Positions 1-8,939 of a stretch of 20,138 nucleotides of DNA are shown piece by piece (the stretch's first letter is position 1; each line of letters opens with the position of its first letter). The notes under the pieces were generated by a model that saw only the letters and a program-made list of their open reading frames with translations, was not told the DNA's origin and searched no databases. The translations under genes were made by a program, and so were the position numbers. The DNA comes from CAZEER01 sp964511215 (lineage in GTDB: Bacteria; Fidelibacterota; Marinisomatia; Marinisomatales; UBA1611): assembly GCA_964511215.1 (NCBI GenBank), contig CAZEER010000044.1, positions 1-20,138 of the forward strand, given 5' to 3'.

Positions 1-534
1 AAAACGATCTACTTGTGCTTCCGGCAGAGGATACGTGCCTTCTTGTTCAATAGGATTTTGAGTAGCCATTACTAAGAAAGGAGATGATAATGAGAAAGTA
101 TTCTCACCAATTGTTACTTGTCTTTCTTGCATAGCTTCTAAAAGAGCACTCTGAACTTTTGCCGGAGATCTATTAATTTCATCTGCCAGAATAATATTTG
201 AAAAAATAGGCCCTTGTCTTGTGTCAAAGGTACCGGTCTTTTGATTATAAACCAGTGTCCCTAATAAGTCTGCCGGCAACATATCTGGAGTGAATTGAAT
301 TCTTTGAAAATCTGTTTTAATTAAATGAGAAAGGGTTTTTACCAATAAAGTTTTAGCTAAACCTGGAACACCTTCTAAGAGTATATGTCCATTAGCAAGC
401 ATCGATATAAGTACTTTATTAACTAAATCTCTTTGGCCAATAATGATCTGATTAATTTTTTCATTTAAACTATCAACAAAACCTGATGACTTTGAGATTC
501 TCTCATTAATCTCAGTAAGACTAAACTCTTTCAT
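1..534 (-). CDS. MoxR-family AAA+ ATPase (N-terminal part, cut by window edge)
   Basis: This is the first 178 codons of a MoxR-type AAA+ ATPase; the frame is still open at base 1, so the gene continues outside the window. I translated it by hand from the ATG at 534. It shows a Walker A motif GVPGLAKT (about residues 55-62), a Walker B region IILADEINRSPAK (about 114-126) and a sensor-1 motif ATQNP (157-161). The segment EQEGTYPLPEAQVDRF that follows is typical of the family. MoxR ATPases are chaperone-like proteins that often act with DUF58 or von Willebrand factor A proteins encoded just downstream; any such partner would lie outside the window. The start is 8 bases past the stop of the TPR lipoprotein gene, which suggests co-transcription. 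I see no clear Shine-Dalgarno. Family assignment is firm; the specific client or process is unknown. Confidence 0.93.
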   Translation of the reverse strand, partial: MKEFSLTEINERISKSSGFVDSLNEKINQIIIGQRDLVNKVLISMLANGHILLEGVPGLAKTLLVKTLSHLIKTDFQRIQFTPDMLPADLLGTLVYNQKTGTFDTRQGPIFSNIILADEINRSPAKVQSALLEAMQERQVTIGENTFSLSSPFLVMATQNPIEQEGTYPLPEAQVDRF

Positions 535-542
535 TGGACTGA

Positions 543-1274
543 TTAAGAAGTAATATGTTTTAAGGCAGGAATATCTTCAATACTTGTGCCTAAATATTCG
601 ATTTCAAATTTAACCGATGGTGAAAGTTCGTGATTTGGAAATTTTTTAAGAAAATTATTATATTCTAATTCTGCACTTTTTGTATCCTTAAGTATGTTTG
701 CATAAATATAGCCAACCATAAATAAAGCATGAGGCTCTTGTTCAGAACCACTGAACTCTTCTATAACTTTTCTATATTCTTGTATTGCAGTATTGAAATC
801 ACGTAAATCATTCATGTATATATCTCCCAGTAAATATTGTCCCTTTGATGTAAGCTCATGCTGAGAATAATTATTTGTCATATACATAATATGATCTACT
901 GCTTCTTTTATCATTTTACGTTTGCGGAGAGATTCTGCCTTATTAAGAATATATTCTGGAAATTCACTAATTTCTTTTTGGGCTTGTTCTCCTTGGACAG
1001 ATTGCCCATGTTGACTAACGGTATTTTGCAAAGCAGTATAACCAGCTTGCAGGTCATTTTTCCAATTTAAATGTATTGAGGCAAGCTTATACTGAGCAAG
1101 AGAAGCAAGACTGTCATCTGGATAATTTTCTAATAATGATTCTAAGTCCTTAATAGCTTGATCAGTATGATTGTTCTTTAGGTTTTCCTTTGATAACTCA
1201 AAGAGTTCTTCTGATGATTTTACACACCCAATGATTAGGATTAATCCTAGAGGGATTATAAGTTTTATTTTCAT
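543..1274 (-). CDS. TPR-repeat lipoprotein, possibly outer-membrane assembly or envelope scaffold
   Basis: A 243-residue predicted lipoprotein. Its N terminus is a short basic start, a hydrophobic stretch and a lipobox IIGC, with the acylated cysteine at residue 17. The residue after it is V, not D, so there is no simple inner-membrane retention signal. The rest is helical with TPR-like units: about 22-55 (DQAIKDLESLLENYPDD), 58-92, 112-136, 143-176 (GDIYMNDLRDFNTAIQEYRKV) and 182-214 (SAELEYNNFLKKFPNHE). Length and layout resemble BamD or the TPR part of CpoB/YbgF, but I see no residue that decides between them. It lies after tamB and the TamA-like barrel gene and 8 bases before moxR. The ATG is supported by AGAGG ending 6 bases upstream. 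Lipoprotein and TPR calls are strong; a BamD-like role is inference from size and context. Confidence 0.88.
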   Translation of the reverse strand: MKIKLIIPLGLILIIGCVKSSEELFELSKENLKNNHTDQAIKDLESLLENYPDDSLASLAQYKLASIHLNWKNDLQAGYTALQNTVSQHGQSVQGEQAQKEISEFPEYILNKAESLRKRKMIKEAVDHIMYMTNNYSQHELTSKGQYLLGDIYMNDLRDFNTAIQEYRKVIEEFSGSEQEPHALFMVGYIYANILKDTKSAELEYNNFLKKFPNHELSPSVKFEIEYLGTSIEDIPALKHITS

Positions 1275-1280
1275 TCTTTT

Positions 1281-1285
1281 CCTCT
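1281..1285 (-). promoter_or_regulatory. Shine-Dalgarno of the TPR lipoprotein gene
   Basis: AGAGG on the minus strand with a 6-base spacer before the ATG at 1274. It fixes the start, which also begins the signal peptide. The rest of the 109-base gap from the TamA-like gene (1275-1383) holds no convincing promoter or terminator. It does contain a small CTATC-TAT-GATAG inverted repeat, too weak to interpret. Confidence 0.6.
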
Positions 1286-1383
1286 ATTTAAAAGCGGCAA
1301 AAGTTAATGCCTGTTTTATTAATCGTAAAGTATTAGGTCAGGTTTATATGCTCTATCTATGATAGTAGTTCCAATTTTTATTA

Positions 1384-3165
1384 CTAAAACAAATATTGGA
1401 CACCTAACTGTACTTTATAATTATTTGGTTTATCTGTTTGAAATGCATAGTCAAGCCTTATTGGACCTAGAGGAGTTTTAAAACTCAAACCAAGACCAGC
1501 ATCCCACTGAAACTTCTTAAAATTTACTTCACGCAAAAAGTCAGATAAAAGACCACCATCAACAAAAAGTATCGCGCCAACAGATTTATATATATGCTGG
1601 CGTGTTTCAATATTCGTCATAAGTCGATAAATACCCCCCAAAGGTTCATCCTTTTCTGATGTTTTAAACATTAATACATCCCATGCCCTCATTGATGTAC
1701 TACCTCCTAAGTAAAACTTTTCATATGAATGATCTGTATCAAGTTCATTCCAACCCCACAGTCTTCCTAACTGGAAACGCATTGCATAAATAGTATTATC
1801 TGTAATTGCAAAATAAGATTGTAAGGTCATGTCTGCTTTGTTATAATCTCTTGAGCCACCAAATCCAGTAGATTTTATTATAATATCCACTAAATATCCA
1901 TTTTTAGTAAATAGAGGATCATCTTTTTGATCTAAATAGATTCTCATTAATATTGATCTTTCTTCTATATTTACGTCTGAGGTATCACTAAAGTTTTCCC
2001 AAATTACTTTGTTTTCAAAATACGATCTGCCATTTAATTTTATCTGTTGAGTAAGATTTGTTCCAAATCTATCAATTGAACCTTGATAGGTTTGGCCATC
2101 ATACTCAATAAATCTCTCGTAATATCCTGTTAATTTTGAAGGAACTCTAATCCCTAAAAGCCAGTTAGTAGAAAGACTCGCATCATATCTTAGGCGCGGT
2201 GTTATAAAGTCCGTTTCAACTGGAATTCCTGCCATCAATTTTGTTGAAAATCGTTTTGGAGTATTAAAAATTGCACGATTTGTCCATTTAATCGTACCAC
2301 TCAGTGCTGGTAAATCAGGTGTACCTTCAGCAAAATTAATTGGATCATAACCACCAGTTGAATTCCATTCTCTTTGTTTATACTTTCGAAATTCAATAAC
2401 CATATTTACAAGACTATCAGAATCTGAAACTTTTACAGGAATAAAGTTAACCATAGAGAATATACCCATTTCTCTAATACGCCTTGATGTTCGATCTATT
2501 TCAGTTTTAGAATAACGATCACCTGTTTTATAGGTTAGCTCACGCCATACTATAGAACTATCTATAATACCAATCTTTTCAAAATATGTATTTTTAATAA
2601 AAACATCTTTCCCTTCCTGTATATCTATTTTAACAGATACAGAATCTGATATATTATCCTGAATATTCACCGAAAAAAATAATTTTCCAAGATTATGATA
2701 TTCATTTTCTAATAAAAATAAATTTTCATTTATCGCTACTGGGTTATAGGGATCTCCAAGTTTCAGTTCGAGTATTTCACTTATATTAGAATTATCTATC
2801 AAACTATTTCCTGAAATCTGCACTTCTGATAGAAAATACTGTTTTCCTTCAATAATTGTAAAAACTAGATCTGCATATTGATCTTGAATTGTATATGATT
2901 CTTTTATTCTCGCCTCAAGGAAACCTTTGGATTTATAATAATTTTCCAAAGTAAGTGCATCTAGCTTTAATAATCTTGAATCAAACTCCTGTCGACGAAA
3001 AAAGAAATTAGGAGGACGTTGACGTACAATAAACAATACTTCTTTTTCAGAAACATGTTTATTACCGATGAGCGTCATATCCCTTATGAAAATTTTATCA
3101 TTTTCTGCACAGAATATCCCTGTCCATGCTAAAAGGCAGGCAATTATTCTCATTCTATGGATCAT
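1384..3165 (-). CDS. tamA: Omp85-superfamily outer-membrane barrel, TamA-like (BamA/TamA family)
   Basis: A 593-residue outer-membrane protein. A signal peptide covers about residues 1-20 (the ATG at 3153, codon 5, is an alternative start). Three POTRA-like domains follow, at about 25-108, 109-187 and 188-263. The first carries the typical turn YYKSKGFLEARI (76-87). A 16-strand-type barrel fills the rest, with LGGSTSMRAWD (486-496) where Omp85 proteins have their conserved L6 motif, and a final strand ending in the C-terminal phenylalanine of outer-membrane barrels. Three POTRA domains and about 590 residues match TamA (577 in E. coli) better than BamA (about 800, usually five POTRA). It starts 3 bases after the stop of tamB, its expected partner. 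The known role of the pair is envelope assembly and lipid transport between membranes. BamA cannot be fully excluded, because I cannot see the rest of the genome. Confidence 0.9.
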   Translation of the reverse strand: MIHRMRIIACLLAWTGIFCAENDKIFIRDMTLIGNKHVSEKEVLFIVRQRPPNFFFRRQEFDSRLLKLDALTLENYYKSKGFLEARIKESYTIQDQYADLVFTIIEGKQYFLSEVQISGNSLIDNSNISEILELKLGDPYNPVAINENLFLLENEYHNLGKLFFSVNIQDNISDSVSVKIDIQEGKDVFIKNTYFEKIGIIDSSIVWRELTYKTGDRYSKTEIDRTSRRIREMGIFSMVNFIPVKVSDSDSLVNMVIEFRKYKQREWNSTGGYDPINFAEGTPDLPALSGTIKWTNRAIFNTPKRFSTKLMAGIPVETDFITPRLRYDASLSTNWLLGIRVPSKLTGYYERFIEYDGQTYQGSIDRFGTNLTQQIKLNGRSYFENKVIWENFSDTSDVNIEERSILMRIYLDQKDDPLFTKNGYLVDIIIKSTGFGGSRDYNKADMTLQSYFAITDNTIYAMRFQLGRLWGWNELDTDHSYEKFYLGGSTSMRAWDVLMFKTSEKDEPLGGIYRLMTNIETRQHIYKSVGAILFVDGGLLSDFLREVNFKKFQWDAGLGLSFKTPLGPIRLDYAFQTDKPNNYKVQLGVQYLF

Positions 3166-3168
3166 AAA

Positions 3169-6100
3169 TTAATATGCGTATTTGTAACGATATTTAAGGT
3201 TTAAATTACCATCATCATCTACATTCCCGACCACAGAAAAATGGCGATTTAATTTATATTCTACACCTACTTGTGATTGGTCTTGATTTAATGAAAAAGA
3301 TCTCTTGTATGATAAATTCAAAAAAGTTTTTTTACCAATTTGTTTTTCTGCTGTTACTTCAAAGTCCTCATTAGTATCTTGCAATAAACCCGCTGCTCCA
3401 GATATATTAATATTATCAACATAATTCATCACTACAGTATTAGACTCTTTGAGATTTTTTTCCAATTGGTTTTCTAATAAAGCACCTAGAATAGATACTG
3501 TCTGATTACCAAACCCTGTTGATGTCGTCTCAAATTCTTCGAATCTTTTTCCTAGAGCTAAAAGCTCTAGTATATCACTCTCTGAGAAACCACTAGCAGA
3601 CTCTAAAATTATATCGAGATCATTAACCTCGCCTAACATGCGTAAGTTAATTTCCTCATTATCTATCATAGTATACGCTGCCAAATTTATTGATGGGTTG
3701 AAACCCTTATTATCAAAATTCACTACTCCATTTAGACTTTGAAAATTATCTTTGTACCAGAAAAAATTTCCATCTTCAACGATAATTTGTCCACCAAAAT
3801 TCATTTCTTGATGACCAATTTGAGATAGGTTCAACTCTCCCGTTACTTGTGCATCAATCTGAGAATTTTGAAAAAGTGCTTTTCCTCTTATTGGAATATT
3901 TAAGTTGTAGGACATTACGGTGCTTTGTTCTTTCTCAATTGCTGTACCAACATCCTCAGTAGTAAACTCATAATAAATATTAGCATCTTGAGTTTCAATT
4001 GTACCATCTATTGCTATAGTATCTCTTCCAGTAATTGAAATATCTAAATTACTTTGCCCTGAAATATCAAATGCAAGAAGCCTATAGGATGAATTCGTTG
4101 ATGAAATTTTTAAATTATAATCTGGTTTGAAAAACTTTGAAAAGTTAATTGAACCATCTATAGTCGTATTGTGCTGTTTTGGTTTTTCATATTTACCATT
4201 TGAATGATAGAGATTTGCATGAAATTCATTGATATCAAGAAGGTTATTTTTCATTTTTCCTGAACCATTAATCGATAATATAGGATCACTTACCAACAGA
4301 GTATAGAGTGTAGCATTTTTAATATTTATACTTCCACTCCTTTGTATATCATCTGCCTTACCAATCAAGGATAATATTATACTATAATCTCCAGAAGTCG
4401 AATCTAAATCCACAATATATGGAGATAAAAAAGGAAGAGAATTGGTATGTGAGCTAGCTCGAAAATTAATTGAATCTTCATAAAATAAACTTCCAAAACC
4501 TTTGGATCCAATATTTAAATCAAATGGGACTTCGCCTGACGCAGTTATATTACCACCTTTTAAATCTGAATTTATATTCTCTATAAATAAGCTTTTACCA
4601 TCATATTTCCCTTTGCTTGATATTGATTCCAATTTTACCAAATCAAATATTGTATTCTCAATTTTTACATCATAAGAAAATTGTGTTTTTTTAGGAGTAC
4701 CATTCAAACGAATACCACCAGTTGCTAATCCACTTATTTTATAGAATTTTGGTATAAATCTATGTATAAACTCAAGCGGCATATTAAAAAAATTGGATTC
4801 TAGTGATATCTTTATGTGGTCCATGTCATTTTTTGTTAAAGGTATAATCCCACTCGCATGTATACCCAAACTATTTTGCCGTGTAATAGATATATCATCT
4901 AGGTGAAGAATCCCATTTTTATAAAGTCCTGAGATAATCATTTCATCAAATTTTTCTTCCATATATACACCTTTTTTCAAAGATATATCTACATCTAAAT
5001 CAATATTTTTCTTTCTTGAAACAACTTCTATCTCACCAAAAATTAAACCAGATAATTTTAGTCGATTATCATTAATGAATTGAGTAAGAATTTTGGCATC
5101 AAAATTTGACATTTTAAATTGACCTTTCATATGGTCACCCCCAGAGATAACTCCTTCCATCATTCCATCATTAATATGAAATTCAAATGGATTTACCTGC
5201 AAAATTGAATCCTTAATAGATAATAGGATTGGCTTGGCATTTACCAAATAATTATTTTGATAAGCGAGCTGGAGCATTTCAATTGTATAGGAAAATTCAC
5301 CATCATATATGCCTGATGCTTGCAAAAAGTCATTACCTGATTTAAAATGACAATTTTCAATTATTAGGGATTGATCATCTACAATCACATTTACCGTTCC
5401 ACTTTCAAAACTGCGCTCTTTCCACTTACCATGTTCTGCTTTAATATCTACAAATCCTGATGCTATCGTATCCTCTACAGTGATGTGAGAAACTAATTCG
5501 ATTGAGCTAAGTTCAAAATCATTGACATTTACTTCTTCACAAAATAATTCAGAAACTACAGAGGGTGAATATAAATCCCCCGAAACTTTTAGCTTACCTG
5601 TGGCTTTTCCTGATACAAAATTCCCAAGTAAAAAATTATTAACTAATTCTATATCTGCTTGCTCCATATCAATAAATAAATCAATAGTGTTAGTTGAGAA
5701 GTCTCCTTTGCCATCAATGGTTAAATAACTGTCTCCAACAAAAAGCATTACCGGATCAATAGTAGAGATAATACTATCTCCATATGTTAATAATCCATGG
5801 ATTGAAATTTCTCCTTGATTAAATAATTTTTTTTCCACTATTTCTAGTGTCATATCAATTTGATTCAGTGCCATTTCATCAGTTAAATTTGCTTCCATGA
5901 TTAAAAGGCCTGACATTTGCGTTGGTTTTTGATTTTTCATCCACCTTGATAAATCCAAGTTGTCTAAATTTAAAAAACAACTAATTCTTTCACCATTTTC
6001 CCATGAACCATTAATTGCTAGATTTGATTTTTCTCCTGATAATTCTAAAACCTTCAACACCCACGATTTACTTTGCTTTTGTAATCTAAACTTCCCATTC

Positions 6101-6939
6101 ATTTCTAAACCCAATTTATTTTCTAAAATTAATTCTCCTGTAAAAAACTCAAAATCAGATTCAAATTTTAGTTTTCCATTAATTTTTGAAAATTTTGTTT
6201 TTAAAGGAAGCAAACTCAATAATTCTTTAGGCATAGTAAAATTCATCAAATCGAGTGTACCATTGATTTTATTTTTATCCTGCAGAAAATAAAGATCACC
6301 CGAAATAGGCAAGTTAAACAGTTCACCTTTTATATCTTTTAAATAAAATGATGCTCCATCATGGCCAAAAAGCATTTGATTAATATTACAATCCAAATTA
6401 ATGTCTCTTTCTAAGAAAACTTTTAGAAGATCAAAATTTACATTAGGATTTTCCATCCCTTTCAACCTACCGCCCATGATAATATTAAAAATATAATTTT
6501 CATTTTGGATTTCTGATGACAACCTCCCATCAACAAAGAAGGATTTTATATGAAAAGGTATATTTATAAAATCATTTACACTTTTATGTTTTTTTGAAAT
6601 ATTTTCACTTTTTATAAAACAAATATCTAACCCTTCAATATTCAAAAGATCTAGTACTAGTTCATCAAATATAGATGAAAAAAGACCTAAATTAATTAAG
6701 ACATTATCAATCTTGACTGTTGTACCAGATTCATGATATAGATTAATATTTTCTAATTTAATTGATGTCAAAAAATTCCCAGATGAAGTCTTTATTTGCA
6801 TTGTCCAGCCATTCGTTTTAAGAATTTTATTAAATGATGAATATGCATAAAAATCCAGGATTTTTGCCCCAAAAATAATAATCAAAGACATAAGACAAAT
6901 TGCAATAGCAATTAGACTATATTTTTTACCAATTTGCAT
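3169..6939 (-). CDS. tamB: TamB-like translocation and assembly module protein (DUF490)
   Basis: A very long envelope protein, 1256 residues from the ATG at 6939 (E. coli TamB has 1259). A single N-terminal membrane anchor lies at about residues 9-28 (YSLIAIAICLMSLIIIFGAK). About 1200 residues of low-complexity beta-rich repeats follow, of the kind that form the TamB hydrophobic groove. The C terminus has the DUF490/TamB signature, including a region around LDIILESASGFSESDILELL and a final beta-strand segment ending NLKYRYKYAY. The frame stays open to a GTG at 6987, which adds 16 residues. I prefer the ATG because the GTG abuts the terminator of dnaK and the ATG gives the usual short cytoplasmic N terminus. 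Neither start has a good Shine-Dalgarno. TamB spans the periplasm and works with the Omp85 barrel encoded 3 bases downstream. Gene order (tamB first) is the reverse of E. coli. Confidence 0.93.
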   Translation of the reverse strand: MQIGKKYSLIAIAICLMSLIIIFGAKILDFYAYSSFNKILKTNGWTMQIKTSSGNFLTSIKLENINLYHESGTTVKIDNVLINLGLFSSIFDELVLDLLNIEGLDICFIKSENISKKHKSVNDFINIPFHIKSFFVDGRLSSEIQNENYIFNIIMGGRLKGMENPNVNFDLLKVFLERDINLDCNINQMLFGHDGASFYLKDIKGELFNLPISGDLYFLQDKNKINGTLDLMNFTMPKELLSLLPLKTKFSKINGKLKFESDFEFFTGELILENKLGLEMNGKFRLQKQSKSWVLKVLELSGEKSNLAINGSWENGERISCFLNLDNLDLSRWMKNQKPTQMSGLLIMEANLTDEMALNQIDMTLEIVEKKLFNQGEISIHGLLTYGDSIISTIDPVMLFVGDSYLTIDGKGDFSTNTIDLFIDMEQADIELVNNFLLGNFVSGKATGKLKVSGDLYSPSVVSELFCEEVNVNDFELSSIELVSHITVEDTIASGFVDIKAEHGKWKERSFESGTVNVIVDDQSLIIENCHFKSGNDFLQASGIYDGEFSYTIEMLQLAYQNNYLVNAKPILLSIKDSILQVNPFEFHINDGMMEGVISGGDHMKGQFKMSNFDAKILTQFINDNRLKLSGLIFGEIEVVSRKKNIDLDVDISLKKGVYMEEKFDEMIISGLYKNGILHLDDISITRQNSLGIHASGIIPLTKNDMDHIKISLESNFFNMPLEFIHRFIPKFYKISGLATGGIRLNGTPKKTQFSYDVKIENTIFDLVKLESISSKGKYDGKSLFIENINSDLKGGNITASGEVPFDLNIGSKGFGSLFYEDSINFRASSHTNSLPFLSPYIVDLDSTSGDYSIILSLIGKADDIQRSGSINIKNATLYTLLVSDPILSINGSGKMKNNLLDINEFHANLYHSNGKYEKPKQHNTTIDGSINFSKFFKPDYNLKISSTNSSYRLLAFDISGQSNLDISITGRDTIAIDGTIETQDANIYYEFTTEDVGTAIEKEQSTVMSYNLNIPIRGKALFQNSQIDAQVTGELNLSQIGHQEMNFGGQIIVEDGNFFWYKDNFQSLNGVVNFDNKGFNPSINLAAYTMIDNEEINLRMLGEVNDLDIILESASGFSESDILELLALGKRFEEFETTSTGFGNQTVSILGALLENQLEKNLKESNTVVMNYVDNINISGAAGLLQDTNEDFEVTAEKQIGKKTFLNLSYKRSFSLNQDQSQVGVEYKLNRHFSVVGNVDDDGNLNLKYRYKYAY

Positions 6940-6989
6940 GATACTAACTTTACTATATGAACTGCAATTTAGGAAGTGAGTTTCCACAT

Positions 6990-7022
6990 AAAAAAAAAGC
7001 GTTCTTAAGAACGCTTTTTTTT
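6990..7022 (-). terminator. Palindromic intrinsic terminator after dnaK
   Basis: The 16-base perfect palindrome GCGTTCTTAAGAACGC (6999-7014) is flanked by nine A on the left and eight T on the right. In the minus-strand transcript this is a GC-capped hairpin followed by nine U, 15 bases after the dnaK stop. Because the flanks are symmetrical, it should also terminate plus-strand transcripts. It separates dnaK from tamB, so tamB should have its own promoter or rely on readthrough. Confidence 0.92.
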
Positions 7023-7037
7023 AAGCCTATCTAAAAA

Positions 7038-8939
7038 TTAATCTACAACTTCAAAATCAGCATCTTCAATTTCTTCATTCTTTTGCTTTTTCTTACTTGC
7101 ATTTTTATCTTTACCAGTAGTAGTCGACTCATCTTTACCTTGACTGGTACTATGCATTTTAGAAGCTAAAGTACTCCAAGTAGTATTTAAAGCCTCGATC
7201 GCAGATTTTATATCATCGGTATTCGTACTTTCTTTTGCTTTTTTTAAGGACTCAATCCTTTGAGTTAATTCATCTTTTTCTTTTTCTGAAAATTTTTCAT
7301 CATGCTCTTTAAGGTTCTTTTCTGTCTCATATATTAAATGTTCTGCTTGATTTACTATATCGATTTTTTCTCGTTTTTCTTTATCTTCTGATTCATGCTT
7401 TTTAGCATCATTAACCATTTTATCTATTTCAGAATCAGATAATCCACTAGATGCTTCAATTCTAATACTCTGTTCTTTACCTGTCGCTTTATCTTTAGCA
7501 TTAACATTAAGTATCCCATTAGCATCTATATCAAAAGTGACTTCAATTTGAGGTACACCTCTTGGTGCTGGAGGAATATCTGCAAGATGAAACCGACCTA
7601 TAGTTTTATTATCATTCGCCATTTGTCTTTCACCTTGCAAGACATGAATTTCTACAGTAGTCTGATTATCGGCAGCAGTACTAAAAATCTGCGATTTTTT
7701 TGTTGGAATAGTTGTATTCCTTTCTATTAATGCTGTGGAAACACTACCAAGGGTTTCTATACCTAAAGATAAAGGAGTAACATCTAATAATAAAATATCA
7801 TCTACATCTCCAGATAACACACCACCTTGAATTGCGGCACCAAGCGCGACAACCTCATCAGGGTTAACACTTTTATTAGGCTCTTTCCCGAAAATTTCTT
7901 TAACTTTTTCTTGAATTTTGGGAATACGAGTTGAGCCACCTACCAAAATGACTTCATCAATTTCAGTTTTAGACATACCAGCATCTTGTATTGCCTGCAT
8001 ACATGGTGACATAGTTCTATCTATAAGGTCACTTACTAAATCTTCAAATTTTGCTTGAGAAAGTGTTAAATGTAAATGCTTTGGACCAGATGAATCTGCA
8101 GTGACAAATGGTAGATTAATATCTGTCTGTTTTGCAGATGATAATTCTTTTTTTGCGGTTTCAGCAGCTTCTTTAAGGCGCTGAAGTGCCATTGCGTCTT
8201 TTCTTAAATCAATTCCATCAGATTTTTGAAATTCATCTGCAATCCAATCTATCACTTTTTGATCGAAATCATCTCCACCTAAATGCCCATCTCCGTTAGA
8301 TGATTTTACTTCGAAAACACCATCACCCAATTCAAGAATAGAAACATCAAAAGTTCCACCACCCAAGTCAAAGACGGCTATTTTTTCATCTTTTTTCTTT
8401 TCTAGTCCATATGCCAAGGACGCTGCAGTTGGTTCATTTATAATGCGCCTTACGTTAAGACCCGCAATCTTGCCTGCATCTTTTGTTGCCTGCCTTTGTG
8501 AATCATTAAAATAAGCCGGAACAGTAATAACTGCATCAGTTACCTTAGAACCAAGGTGTTCTTCAGCTTGCTGTTTTAATTTTTGAAGTATCATCGCTGA
8601 AACCTCTGGAGGTGTGTAATCTTTATCTCCAGCATTAATTACACAAGCGTTACTTGAATTTTTTTCTACTTTATATGGTACTTCCTTTATTTCTGTTGAA
8701 ACTTCATCATACATCCTTCCCATAAAACGCTTGATAGAGAATACCGTGTTTTCTGGATTAGTCACAGCTTGACGTTTTGCAGCTTGTCCAATTAACCTTT
8801 CTCCGTCTTTAGTAAAACCTACAACAGATGGCGTTGTCCTGCCACCTTCTGGACTTGTTATAATTGTAGGTTCACCGCCTTCAAGTACCGCAACACATGA
8901 ATTAGTTGTACCAAGATCTATTCCAATTATTTTACTCAT
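7038..8939 (-). CDS. dnaK: Molecular chaperone DnaK (Hsp70)
   Basis: A full-length Hsp70 of 633 residues. The nucleotide-binding domain starts IGIDLGTTNSCVAVLEGG (residues 5-22). It carries the phosphate-2 motif VFDLGGGTFDVS (189-200) and the adenosine motif VILVGGSTRIPKIQ (330-343). The linker and start of the substrate-binding domain are at DILLLDVTPLSLGIETLG (381-398). A helical lid and a charged, K/S/T-rich tail end in DADFEVVD, similar to the EEVD-like end of bacterial DnaK. The region at about 75-105 (YDEVSTEIKEVPYKVEK) has the extra segment found in Gram-negative DnaK. It refolds proteins with DnaJ and GrpE, neither of which is encoded beside it. The start is set by GGAG 6 bases upstream. 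It lies 99 bases after clpC and is closed by a terminator, so it may be its own unit. Confidence 0.99.
   Translation of the reverse strand: MSKIIGIDLGTTNSCVAVLEGGEPTIITSPEGGRTTPSVVGFTKDGERLIGQAAKRQAVTNPENTVFSIKRFMGRMYDEVSTEIKEVPYKVEKNSSNACVINAGDKDYTPPEVSAMILQKLKQQAEEHLGSKVTDAVITVPAYFNDSQRQATKDAGKIAGLNVRRIINEPTAASLAYGLEKKKDEKIAVFDLGGGTFDVSILELGDGVFEVKSSNGDGHLGGDDFDQKVIDWIADEFQKSDGIDLRKDAMALQRLKEAAETAKKELSSAKQTDINLPFVTADSSGPKHLHLTLSQAKFEDLVSDLIDRTMSPCMQAIQDAGMSKTEIDEVILVGGSTRIPKIQEKVKEIFGKEPNKSVNPDEVVALGAAIQGGVLSGDVDDILLLDVTPLSLGIETLGSVSTALIERNTTIPTKKSQIFSTAADNQTTVEIHVLQGERQMANDNKTIGRFHLADIPPAPRGVPQIEVTFDIDANGILNVNAKDKATGKEQSIRIEASSGLSDSEIDKMVNDAKKHESEDKEKREKIDIVNQAEHLIYETEKNLKEHDEKFSEKEKDELTQRIESLKKAKESTNTDDIKSAIEALNTTWSTLASKMHSTSQGKDESTTTGKDKNASKKKQKNEEIEDADFEVVD

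Noticed and set aside
1286..1383. A promoter or hairpin in the gap before the TPR lipoprotein gene
   Set aside because: Candidate hexamers match poorly and the only inverted repeat has a 5-base AT-rich stem; neither is supported.
1384..3165. Calling the Omp85 gene bamA
   Set aside because: Three POTRA domains, 593 residues and direct linkage to tamB fit TamA better. A genome-wide search for a second, longer Omp85 protein would settle it.
5960..6292. A 110-codon open frame on the plus strand inside tamB
   Set aside because: It is antisense to a strong coding frame, has no Shine-Dalgarno and no recognisable domain. The other plus-strand frames (for example near 858-1070, 9056-9373, 10472-10762 and 18009-18314) are rejected for the same reason.
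6940..6987. tamB starting at the GTG at 6987
   Set aside because: The GTG lies directly at the base of the dnaK terminator with no Shine-Dalgarno and adds an atypical polar stretch before the membrane anchor. It is not excluded.
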